This document shows, piece by piece, positions 6,742 through 14,207 of a stretch of DNA of 15,142 nt (position 1 is the first letter of the stretch; the number at the start of each line of letters is the position of its first letter). The position numbers and the translations under genes are program-made. The stretch comes from Chloroflexota bacterium (lineage in GTDB: Bacteria; Chloroflexota; UBA6077; JACCZL01). The stretch covers positions 1 to 15,142 of the forward strand of contig JADLFM010000117.1 in NCBI GenBank assembly GCA_020845495.1, written 5' to 3'. The notes under the pieces are model-generated. The model was not told the DNA's origin. It saw nothing but the letters and a program-made list of their open reading frames with translations, and did no database searches.

Positions 6742-8378
6742 TCACCCACGATGGAGTGACGATCGACATCCGGCCCCGCCGGCCGAATGGTCCCGAGCCT
6801 CAACATGGCGAGGCTGGCCTGATCCTCCAGGCCGAGGTCCAGTGGCTGCTCGCCGCGCAGCCGGGTGTGATCGACACTGTCGGCGGATCGTTGGGCCCGG
6901 TCGCCGAGAAGCTGACGCCGGAACTGCTGCTGGTTGACTTCGGGAACGCGGTCGGGTTCTTCGACGTGCCCATCCTTGGGCGCATCGAGGTCGTCTCCGG
7001 CAAATGGAGCGAGCAGCACTTCGATGCGATGTTGAGGGAGCTTACGCAGGTGGCCAGCGCACTACCGTTTGCGGCCGGCACGTCCAGCGCGCTGCCATTC
7101 GACCGGAGCGTGGCGGCACGCGAGGACGTGCTCTATCACGCCTTCGTCTACCTTCGACACGTCCTGTCTGAACGAGCCATTGACGCTGAGCGATTGCTTC
7201 CGGCACTCAACCTCGTCCTGCGCGAGCCCCACCGTCGCCTCGAGCGGATTCGTCGCGACGTACCGTTGGAACGCGCCCGATACGTCGATGCGCTCGCACT
7301 GAGCAAGATCGCCGCTGGCGCCGGTCGGCCGATCACCTTGCCCCCGGAGACTGTCGCTCGCCTCCCACTCGCTCGGCTGTTGCGTGGTCAGATGCCGACC
7401 CGAGTGGAAGAGCGGTTCGTCCGAAGCACGTTCGACACACCGGAAAACCGGTTCGTCAAGACCTTCATTGGCCAGGCCCTCGGCATCATCGATGGGATAC
7501 GCCGGGTCGCCCTGCGCCCACCACAGACCACGGTGTTCCGCCAGCGACTCCTGTCCGATTGCGACGCCATGGAGTTCGCTCTTCGTCCCATCGCGCACGA
7601 TCCGTTCTGGGACGGCATCGGGTCGATGGGCCACGTGCCGGTCGCATCGACCGTGCTCCACCGTCGCCGTGGGTACCGCGAGGTGTTCGCGCACTTCTCG
7701 CGGTTGCGTCTGGCCGCACGGGCGCCACTCGACGATCGCCTCGTACAGCGGCTCCTCGAAACCAAGGACATCGCCGAGCTGTACGAACTCTGGTGCTACT
7801 TCGTCATTGTCGGCGGGGTCGAAGGCTTGCTCGGTCGCCCTATCGCGGCTGACCGACCGCGCGCCGACGATCTCGCCGTGTCCGTGCCTCGTGCGTTCGT
7901 AGTGACCTGGGCCGACGGCACGCGAGTCTCCTACAACGTGACATTCTCCCGCTCTCAGTCCACCGGGCGACGCTCCTATTCGGTTCCCTTGCGCCCCGAC
8001 ATCGTGTTGGAGGTTCCACAGGGACCGAGCCCTCGCCTCCACATGTTCGATGCCAAGTTCAAGCTCGACCGAGTGGACGGCGTGCTCTCAACCGACGCCG
8101 ACGACTCTGAAGAGGCCGAGGAGCGGCGTGGCACCTTCAAACGTGGCGACCTGTACAAGATGCACACGTACCGTGATGCGATCCCGAACGCGAGGTCAGT
8201 GTGGATCGTCTATCCCGGCGATGACGTCCGCTTCTTCTCCGTTGCCGGCGAAACGGCAGTCAATGCTCGCAGCCTGCCAAATGCACTGGATGGCGTTGGC
8301 GCTATACCCCTAACACCAGACGGTAGTGGCGCCACCGAGTTGAGGACCATACTAGCTCGGCTTCTCACATCTGAATGA
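6735..8378 (+). CDS. mcrC: McrC-like DUF2357 / PD-(D/E)XK nuclease subunit
   Basis: A 547-residue partner of the McrB-like GTPase. The N-terminal and middle parts match DUF2357: GFFDVPILGRIEVVSGK near 74-90, then LARLLRGQMPTRVEERFVRSTFDTPENRFVKTFI near 212-245. The C-terminal part carries the nuclease: ELYELWCYF at 348-356, LRPDIVLEV with Asp422, FDAKFKLD with Asp439 and Lys441, and DLYKMHTYRDAI at 472-483. Together these form the PD-(D/E)XK active site seen in McrC and DUF524 proteins. In McrBC systems this subunit cuts DNA after the GTPase translocates from a modified site. It lies 60 bases after the mcrB-like gene. The start is uncertain because the GTG at 6735 lies inside the Shine-Dalgarno-like sequence; GTG 6756 is an alternative. 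The family call is secure; the exact modified-base target is unknown. Confidence 0.85.
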   Translation: MILTHDGVTIDIRPRRPNGPEPQHGEAGLILQAEVQWLLAAQPGVIDTVGGSLGPVAEKLTPELLLVDFGNAVGFFDVPILGRIEVVSGKWSEQHFDAMLRELTQVASALPFAAGTSSALPFDRSVAAREDVLYHAFVYLRHVLSERAIDAERLLPALNLVLREPHRRLERIRRDVPLERARYVDALALSKIAAGAGRPITLPPETVARLPLARLLRGQMPTRVEERFVRSTFDTPENRFVKTFIGQALGIIDGIRRVALRPPQTTVFRQRLLSDCDAMEFALRPIAHDPFWDGIGSMGHVPVASTVLHRRRGYREVFAHFSRLRLAARAPLDDRLVQRLLETKDIAELYELWCYFVIVGGVEGLLGRPIAADRPRADDLAVSVPRAFVVTWADGTRVSYNVTFSRSQSTGRRSYSVPLRPDIVLEVPQGPSPRLHMFDAKFKLDRVDGVLSTDADDSEEAEERRGTFKRGDLYKMHTYRDAIPNARSVWIVYPGDDVRFFSVAGETAVNARSLPNALDGVGAIPLTPDGSGATELRTILARLLTSE

Positions 8379-8438
8379 ATCTGTCGGGCGTATCCGAAAC
8401 CGCGTGTGGGCGTTAGGATTATTGAAGCCGAGTAAGGC

Positions 8439-8455
8439 TCTCGAAGAATTCGAGA
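8439..8455. repeat. Inverted repeat upstream of the TIR gene
   Basis: TCTCGAA, GAA, TTCGAGA form a 7-bp stem with a 3-base loop that ends 12 bases before the GTG of the TIR gene. It overlaps the region where the ribosome would bind, so it could be an operator or a hairpin limiting translation of a potentially toxic protein. Confidence 0.45.
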
Positions 8456-8467
8456 CGGGTCCAGACT

Positions 8468-9865
8468 GTGCCACGAATCTTCATTAGCTACCGTCGCGAC
8501 GACAGCCAGGAAACCGCCGGCAGGCTCCACGATGCGCTCAGCGGGCATTTCGGTGACGACAATGTCTTCATGGACGTCGTCGGCATCGAGCTCGGTGATG
8601 ACTTCGTCGAGGTCATCGAGCGCAACGTCGCATCCTGCGATATCTTGCTGGCCGTAATCGGAAAGCAGTGGCTGACCATCTCCGACAGCGCAGGGCGTCG
8701 ACGCCTGGACAACGCCAAGGACTTCGTCCGCCTGGAGATCGCGACGGCGATCAAACGGAAGATCCGAGTGATTCCGCTGCTTGCTCGCGGAGCTCCGATG
8801 CCGGCGTCCGGCGATCTTCCTCGTGGGCTCCAATCGCTCTCTCGTCGACAGGCGCTAGAGCTTCGACACAACAGTTGGCGTCGAGATGTGGCTCATCTCA
8901 TTCAGACCATCGAGCGCCTTGCAGGCGCACCCGACCGGCCAACAACCGCCCGGCGTCGGACGCCACAGGCCGCCCATGGCGCATCGGCGTCGGCGGCAGC
9001 CGCGAGAGCATCAACTGCTGCTTCCTCGGCGGCGCCTGTTCGAGTCCGCCAACAAGAGACGCAGAGTTCGCCCCGCCCCAAGAGTCGGCCAAAACGGGCA
9101 AAGTCGAGCGAGAAGCCAGCCGCCACGAGGACATCTCAAGCCGCACCGTCCACACCAAAGCGACGAATGAGTAAGCCAAGCGCGACACGGGTTGCGCCGT
9201 TGGTGACGCGAGCGGCGGAGCTCGTACCGGCCCGCACCGGCTACTCGATGTACGGGCCACAGCTCTGCTTGGCTGCCGTGGGTGTGGTCAACGAGCCTGT
9301 TCTGAGGCCATCCGAGTTAGAGGATCCGGATCTGTACAACAAGCTGCGGCGCGAGGCGATCGACGGTGCAGCATCAGTGCTCAATCCCGAGGCAGGGACA
9401 CGAGCTGAGCGTCGTGCCGATACGCTGGTCGTGGCACAAGAAGGCGCTTCCATCATGGTGGACGAGCTTGGGTCAGTCCGAGTTCTCATGCCTATTGCAG
9501 CCGACGGTCACCGAGCGCGCACGGGCATATCGGCGATCCTTGAGGAGGATGTGCAGAGTGCTATCGTCCGTGCGCTGCGATTTACAGGCCGGGCTCTCAA
9601 CCTGATCGACCGACGTAAGAAGATCGAGTGGGTCGTCCTCGCTGTAGCAGTAGTCGATGGCGGCGGCCACACCTGGCGGACCCGCGCAGAACACGCTGCG
9701 AGTCCAAACAGCGGGCCGGTGGGCTGGAACGGCGATCGCGTCGTGGTCCAGCTGAACCCACCGACCGCTCCACGTGTCTCGCTTGCTCGTGAAGCCAAGA
9801 ATCTCGCGAGCGACTTCTTGGTACTTCTACGGCGTCAGATGCACGGCGATCGCTACGCACGATGA
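8468..9865 (+). CDS. TIR-domain protein with unknown C-terminal domain
   Basis: A 465-residue protein in three parts. Residues 1-153 are a TIR domain: RIFISYRRDDS at the N-terminus, NVFMD near 32-36, a LLAVIGKQW segment near 60-68, and DFVRLEIATAI with Glu90 at the position of the catalytic Glu of NAD-cleaving bacterial TIRs. Residues about 155-258 are a basic, Ala/Pro/Ser/Thr-rich linker of low complexity. Residues about 259-465 are a folded domain I do not recognise, starting GYSMYGPQLCLAAVGVV and including VAQEGASIMVDELGSVRVLMPI and EEDVQSAIVRALRFTGRALNLIDRR. It could be a sensor or oligomerisation module. The GTG start is given by the frame and by the TIR N-terminus falling right at the start codon. 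The gene lies 89 bases after the mcrC-like gene, same strand. Prokaryotic TIR effectors deplete NAD or make cyclic-ADP-ribose signals on phage infection; that role is inferred here. Confidence 0.8.
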   Translation: MPRIFISYRRDDSQETAGRLHDALSGHFGDDNVFMDVVGIELGDDFVEVIERNVASCDILLAVIGKQWLTISDSAGRRRLDNAKDFVRLEIATAIKRKIRVIPLLARGAPMPASGDLPRGLQSLSRRQALELRHNSWRRDVAHLIQTIERLAGAPDRPTTARRRTPQAAHGASASAAAARASTAASSAAPVRVRQQETQSSPRPKSRPKRAKSSEKPAATRTSQAAPSTPKRRMSKPSATRVAPLVTRAAELVPARTGYSMYGPQLCLAAVGVVNEPVLRPSELEDPDLYNKLRREAIDGAASVLNPEAGTRAERRADTLVVAQEGASIMVDELGSVRVLMPIAADGHRARTGISAILEEDVQSAIVRALRFTGRALNLIDRRKKIEWVVLAVAVVDGGGHTWRTRAEHAASPNSGPVGWNGDRVVVQLNPPTAPRVSLAREAKNLASDFLVLLRRQMHGDRYAR

Positions 9866-10021
9866 TGACCAAAGCGTCGAGTCTGCGATCGCGCTTCGGC
9901 CAGTCGGATCAGCGGGGCCGCAGGGCGGCTGCCAGCATCCGCTAGATCACGTTCAACACATGCCCACGGATGAAGAAGTTTCGTTGTCCCGAAGGGTCAG
10001 CGTCGAACCGTACACTCGATC

Positions 10022-11146
10022 CTACCGAGAGCTTCGACGCCGCCGGTCCGCCTTCCGGGTTGTAGCCGGTGGCGGGTCACTCGCGCTGCCACCGCGATCG
10101 ATCCAACGCTTGAGCGCCGCGTAAGAGATGAGTGATCGGGGGCCAACACGAACGATCCCTGGAAAACGCTTCTCATTTATCAACTGGCGGATTAGCGAAT
10201 CGGAAACTGAGAGAAGCTCGGCCGTCTCTCGTATTGAGAGCAACAGGTGTTCAAGCGGGACCCCGTCGGGCCCAGTAGCGCTCGCCTGCCCAGCGAGTTG
10301 CTCGACGCCTGAGTCTTCAGTCGGTAGCGAGAGGTCAATGTTGGACAAGTCCCAGGCAAAACCGTTGGCGATGTGCGCCAGAGCAGCTTGAAGTGGCCGC
10401 CGCAGAACTCGGCGAGAACCACCCACTCGATACGCTCCGGGCAGCTTCGCGCTTGTGATCGCGTTGCTCGCAGCCGCCGGCGAAATTCCAAGGAGGTCCG
10501 CGACCTCTTTCACGGTCAGCGACTCCTTTGCGGGCCACGGGATCGGCGCGAAGCGAGGGCGGCACTCGCGTAGATGATCGAGCGATACAAACCGTCCTGC
10601 TGGCGCAGCATCAAGGGCCAGAATCTCACGAGGTCGTTGCGCCAGGGCCATCGGCGCGCCGATGCGCTCGTCGAGTGCATCAACGACTCGGGCGCATTGA
10701 GCACAGATCCGAACGTAGATCTTGTCACGTTGCCCGGCAAGAACGACGCGGAGCGGATTCTCTTCTCCACAGAGCTCACACGGGGCTACTCGTGGTGGGA
10801 CAAGCAGCCGCGCTTCAATGTCGACGGGGGGTGTGTACGTCGCTAGGGCGGTCACTCCTACTGAATCGCTCGTCGTCGGGCGACGTGCAAGGCCTGAGAC
10901 GAACGCGTCCACGGCCGGGTCGTCCTTCATCCAGGGCGCGATCTTGTTCCCGACCGCGAAGCCATCAGCGTAGGCCTGAATTGCACGGCGCGGTACCCGA
11001 TACCTTCCCCGGTGGTACGTCCCAGGAATCTCACCCGAAAACATCAGCGAGCGAACGGCAGAATCCTTCAGACGCAGAACTACTGCGGCTTCCTTGATCG
11101 GAATTGTCTTCTGCTCGATGCGCTCGTCTGAGTATCGCGGCATCAT
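10022..11146 (-). CDS. Protein with three excisionase-like HTH domains and a CxxC-CxxC cluster
   Basis: A 374-residue protein built from three helix-turn-helix modules of the HTH_17/excisionase (MerR-like) type. They lie at about residues 13-62 (IPIKEAAVVLRLKDSAVRSL, then YRVPRRAIQAY), 209-262 (LTVKEVADLLGISPAAASNAI, then RRVLRRPLQAAL) and 301-352 (LSIRETAELLSVSDSLIRQLI, then SLISYAALKRWID). Between the first two is CELC at 123-126 and CAQC at 148-151, a probable zinc ribbon. The C-terminus is a basic Arg/Lys tail. ATG-ATG at 11146 with GGGA upstream supports the start. Single HTH_17 domains are common in integrase-associated excisionases; three in one chain is unusual. It is convergent with the TIR gene across 156 bases without an obvious terminator. 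It lies 71 bases downstream of the truncated coiled-coil gene on the same strand. DNA binding is likely; the targets are unknown. Confidence 0.65.
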   Translation of the reverse strand: MMPRYSDERIEQKTIPIKEAAVVLRLKDSAVRSLMFSGEIPGTYHRGRYRVPRRAIQAYADGFAVGNKIAPWMKDDPAVDAFVSGLARRPTTSDSVGVTALATYTPPVDIEARLLVPPRVAPCELCGEENPLRVVLAGQRDKIYVRICAQCARVVDALDERIGAPMALAQRPREILALDAAPAGRFVSLDHLRECRPRFAPIPWPAKESLTVKEVADLLGISPAAASNAITSAKLPGAYRVGGSRRVLRRPLQAALAHIANGFAWDLSNIDLSLPTEDSGVEQLAGQASATGPDGVPLEHLLLSIRETAELLSVSDSLIRQLINEKRFPGIVRVGPRSLISYAALKRWIDRGGSASDPPPATTRKADRRRRSSR

Positions 11147-11217
11147 GTCGTCCCAGCTACGGACCTCAGGGCGGCCCTTGGAGAGTCCGCCATCACGGGT
11201 GGATGGGCGGGGCCATC

Positions 11218-11889
11218 TCAGTCCAGCTTCGGCCGTGCTTGCGACCGTCGTCGCTGAGCTCGGTCAACAGGATCAATCGATGTGGCGTATCCAAGCGCCC
11301 AAGTGAGCTCAGAATCTGTCTCGTGCTCGACTCCGGATTCACTGTTATCACGGAAGGTTGCCCGCATCGTGGCGACGAAGTCGCGAATCTCGCCCGCTTC
11401 ACGCCAACCTTCAACTTGTTGCTCGAGCCTCTCGATCCGAGCCGTTTCTTCTCGCTCCCTGCGACATCGATTCATGTCCTCAAGCTGACGCCGTTGTTCT
11501 TCCTCGCGGACCCTCAAGATTCGACGCTTCTCTTCTTCCCGAGTACTGATAATGGCAGCAGCAATCTGCTCGATCCCGATGAGGACATCGGCAAGGCAGC
11601 GCTCAGGGCTCCACTCAGGACTCTCGGTCCACTCATCGCGGCGTCGGTCGCAGCTCTCGATGCGAAGGACGAGGAGACCAGTAGGCTCTTCGTCATGCGT
11701 CGGTGGTACCCACCATGGTGATTTCTTCGCCTTTTGGACCTCGGCCTGACTAGCAATGTGCTTGGTCCGCCTGATCCTCTCGCGAATCGCGAAGGAAATT
11801 GATTCACCTCGTACCACGATCTCAGCCCCGTGTCGATCACCGGCGCCAGGCTCAATGACGTGCCCTCGTGCAACGGCGGCCTTCAGCAA
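11218..11889 (-). pseudogene. Coiled-coil hypothetical protein, 5' end removed by IS66
   Basis: The 223 visible residues match the C-terminal part of a widespread conserved hypothetical family as I remember it. A small beta segment (ARGHVIE...AEIVVRGESISFAIRERIRRTKH) is followed by PTGLLVLRIES. Next comes a WSPERCLADVLIGIEQIAAAI helix, then a long charged coiled coil (EEEKRRILRVREEEQRRQLEDMNRCRREREETARIERLEQQ) and a tail WALGYATSIDPVD. Full-length members usually have a further N-terminal region with an HTH-like segment. Here the frame runs right up to the IS66 inverted repeat, where a stop lies just inside the element, so the N-terminus is missing. The TTG at 11889 is only the first usable codon. 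The function of the family is not known to me. Confidence 0.6.
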
Positions 11890-11891
11890 TG

Positions 11892-11908
11892 GTAACTACC
11901 CACGTACG
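11892..11908 (+). repeat. IS66 left inverted repeat
   Basis: GTAACTACCCACGTACG at the left end matches the reverse complement of the right end in 14 of 17 positions. Confidence 0.75.
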
Positions 11909-11910
11909 GG

Positions 11911-13312
11911 CTACGCGCGTGCGGGGATAGTCTGAAGCGGTGACGGTCCGGCGACGGCGCGGAAGGCGTCGAGGAGATTCCGGGCCTGCTTGCGAGCGGT
12001 GGCGAGGATGGTGGTCCTTATGGCCGAGGCCTCGGCGCCCCAGGCGGAACGGAAGCCGCCGATGACCTTGCGGTGGATGACCGAGGGTCGCAGGTCGCGC
12101 TCGGAGCTGTTGTTGGTGGGCTCGACGTCGTCGCGGTGCAGGAAGACGTAGAGGCTGTCGCGGTGGGTGCGGTAGCGCCGCTGGAGTCGCGCGGCCTCGG
12201 TCTTGGGGGCGACGTCGCGGTCGAACACCAGCCGATCGGTCGCGTTCTCGATCAGCAGGCGGCGGCGCGCGAACGTCTCCGACGTGACCTGTGCGCGCTC
12301 ATGGTGCAACCGGATCGCCCGGCCGTCGGAGCTCGATCGCCCAGAGGCGCGCCTCGTCGGTGTCCGCATCGACGGCGAAGGTCAGATCGCGCTCCTGGTG
12401 GCTCAGGCAGATCTGGTGCTCGGTGGCCGAGGTCAGGATCTGGGGCGCCCAGAGGTCCGAGCCCCAGACCTCCGGCTCGGCCCCGGCCAGGAACGCGTCG
12501 ATCACCTCGCCGCCACGGCTGGGGACGATGACGTGGTAGCTGGCCTCGGGCGTCTGGAAGACCCACTGCCAGTGATTACGCCCGGCCACCCGCGCACTCG
12601 TCTCATCCGAGTTGATGACCGGACTGCCACGGACCTGCTCCCGGATCGCGGTGTACGTCGGTCGGGCACGCTCGACCAGCCGCCGCAGGGCGTTCTCGAC
12701 CCCGCCCTGGCTGATCGCGAGCCCGAACACGTCCCGACAGATCTCCACCAGCCGCTCGTAGCTGACATGATGCCGCTCGTGGACGTACGACAGCAGGGTC
12801 TCGATCCCCGGCCCGAACGTCCGGTGGGGCTCCAGGCCCGCCGGGTAGCTTCCCACCGTCTGCTCGCCACACTGGGCACAACTGACCGCGTACAGCCGGG
12901 CTTCGATCACCACCGGGACGACCGGGGGCAGCTCGGTCACCTGGCTGCGCCCGACTGGCCGCCCCCCGGTCTGCGGCAGGGCCTCGCCACACCCCGCGCA
13001 GGTGCTCGGGCGGCACTCCAACACGACGTCCGGCTCACTCCGGACCCGGCTGACCCCGACGTGTCCGCGCTTTGGACCCAGCTTCCGCCGCCCCGCGCCC
13101 CGGTTCGCCTTCTGCCCACGCGACGGCGGCACCGACGAGTTCGCCGGCGTCTTCGCCGGCTGCCGGAACTGCGCCAGCTCCTCTTCCAACTCGCGGATCT
13201 TCTCGTCCCGCCGCTCGATGGCTGCCTCACGCTCGGCCAGCGCTTCCTGCTGGCGACGCACCAACTCCAGCAGATCCTCGCGGCTCAGCCCGATCAGCTC
13301 ATCATCCACCAT
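11911..13312 (-). pseudogene. tnpC: IS66 transposase (TnpC), frameshifted
   Basis: Two overlapping minus-strand frames make one IS66 transposase. The first (13312 to 12299) has an N-terminal leucine-zipper-like coiled coil (LREDLLELVRRQQEALAE-type, then RRDEKIRELEEEL) and a Pro/Ser linker. It also has a zinc-binding CAGCGEAL...CAQCGEQ pair and the catalytic segments INSDETSARVAG and WGSDLWAP. The second (read from about 12330 down to 11911) continues RAIRLHHERAQVTSETFARRR... and includes EPTNNSSERDLRP with the third acidic residue, then VIHRKVIGGFRSAWGAEAS. The frames break between ELRR and RAIRLH, near 12325, where roughly eight bases seem to be missing relative to the family pattern. The first frame then ends in PGDPVAP. 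The product is probably inactive. Confidence 0.8.
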
Positions 13313-13368
13313 CGCACCGGCAGATTAACAGAACCACCTCTCACCCCGCGACTCGCACGCCCGGCAGG

Positions 13369-13385
13369 CGTAGGTGTGCAGTTAC
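13369..13385 (-). repeat. IS66 right inverted repeat
   Basis: The reverse complement reads GTAACTGCACACCTACG and pairs with the left end in 14 of 17 positions. Coding sequence of the GIY-YIG toxin tip begins at the next base. Confidence 0.75.
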
Positions 13386-13387
13386 CC

Positions 13388-13687
13388 TTCATTTATCGCG
13401 TCATTCAGAACGGCGTGGTGATATACGTCGGTATCACCAACGATCTTGGAGTGCGAGCCAGACAACACACTGGAAGAGGCTTCGTCATTCAGCGAATCGC
13501 GGGACTCCCTCCTCTACCGCGCGACCTTGCTCGAAACGTGGAGCAGGCATTGATCGAGCGACACGGGTTGCAAAGAAACGGGGGGACATTGCAGAACGCA
13601 ATAAATAGCATCTCCCGGAGTCGCGCTGACTTCAGCCGACGAGTGATTCAAGGCCTGAAGTTTCTACGTGGGTGCGGATATCGCTGA
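13388..13687 (+). pseudogene. Orphan GIY-YIG toxin tip of a polymorphic (RHS-type) toxin
   Basis: About 100 residues, FIYRVIQ...FLRGCGY, with no start codon of their own: the frame is entered from the IS66 end. The GIY-like strand is FIY, followed by VIYVGITNDL (YIG), VRARQH (Arg and His), ARNVEQALIERHGL (catalytic Glu) and TLQNAINSIS (conserved Asn). This arrangement is typical of GIY-YIG nuclease toxin domains at the C-termini of RHS and other polymorphic toxins. The delivery part that should precede it has been lost, apparently through the IS66 event. An immunity-like gene follows 43 bases later, the usual order for a toxin tip. It is distinct in sequence from the GIY-YIG protein at 3214-3612. 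Without its N-terminal part it is unlikely to be secreted. Confidence 0.7.
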
Positions 13688-13730
13688 GCTGATGTTCTGC
13701 TCGCGGGCGAGGAGAGTGAACTTTCGTCAG

Positions 13731-14207
13731 ATGAGTGAGAGACCAAGAACCAGACGGCGTCCGCGCATGGGCGACCTACTAGAGATCGAAACCCGACGCG
13801 GTTTGGCATATGCCCAATGCACGGTCAAGGACAAGGTATACGGCCAATTGATTCGAGTTCTTCCGGGCCTCTTCTCGGAGAGGCCCATCGACCTTGAGAT
13901 CCTCGTCACGAAACCGGAGCGCTATGTTGCATTCTTTCCGGCCGGTGCAGCGTTGTCACAAGGCCTCGTTTCCTTCGTCGGGACGTACGAAGTTCCATCG
14001 CATGCACGGACAATGCCGCTCATGCGTGCTCGTGGCGCCCCAACGCACGACGGTGGATGGGACTGGTGGCTGACAGACGGAGAAAAGGAATGGAGAGTGG
14101 GGCGGCTTCTTCCCGAGCAAACTGAGCTCTCGCTCAGCGAGATATGGATGCATGGACTCCTCGTTGAGCGGATCGCGTCGGGCTGGAAGCCGAGCGACGA
14201 TGTCTGA
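13731..14207 (+). CDS. Imm26-like immunity protein
   Basis: A 158-residue protein that resembles immunity proteins of the Imm26 type. It has a basic N-terminus (RPRTRRRPRMG), then DLLEIETRRGLAYAQCTVK, YGQLIRVLPGLF, DLEILVTKPERYVAFFPAG, DWWLTDGEKEWRVGRL and a final LSEIWMHGLLVERIASGW. These proteins bind and neutralise the nuclease tip encoded just upstream. The start is not settled. The ATG at 13731 follows a GAGGAG that is about 16 bases away, longer than ideal; a GTG at 13668 would overlap the toxin stop, and ATG codons at 13692 and 13768 are also in frame. Immunity function is inferred from the fold-like pattern and the position after the toxin domain. Confidence 0.65.
   Translation: MSERPRTRRRPRMGDLLEIETRRGLAYAQCTVKDKVYGQLIRVLPGLFSERPIDLEILVTKPERYVAFFPAGAALSQGLVSFVGTYEVPSHARTMPLMRARGAPTHDGGWDWWLTDGEKEWRVGRLLPEQTELSLSEIWMHGLLVERIASGWKPSDDV

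Larger units (their letters stand above)
11892..13385 (-). mobile_element. IS66-family insertion sequence, single-ORF type
   Basis: The element is bounded by imperfect inverted repeats starting with GTAA, the IS66-family hallmark, and contains one transposase gene on the minus strand (frameshifted). Length is 1494 bases and no tnpA/tnpB accessory genes are present. The flanking 8-mers, CAGCAATG on the left and CCTTCATT on the right, do not match, so the expected 8-bp target duplication is missing. Confidence 0.8.

Noticed and set aside
7062..8042. A 326-codon minus-strand open frame opposite the McrC-like gene
   Set aside because: It is antisense to conserved DUF2357 and nuclease sequence and shows only low-complexity composition.
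9866..10021. Possible terminator between the convergent TIR and triple-HTH genes
   Set aside because: Only a short 5-bp GC stem (GCCGC AGG GCGGC) is seen, with no T-run on either side.
12203..13687. A 494-codon plus-strand open frame running through the IS66 element into the toxin tip
   Set aside because: Up to 13385 it is antisense to the IS66 transposase, whose frames show clear catalytic and zinc motifs. The plus-strand translation is Arg/Pro-rich with no domain. Only the last 100 codons after the IS66 end are real coding sequence.
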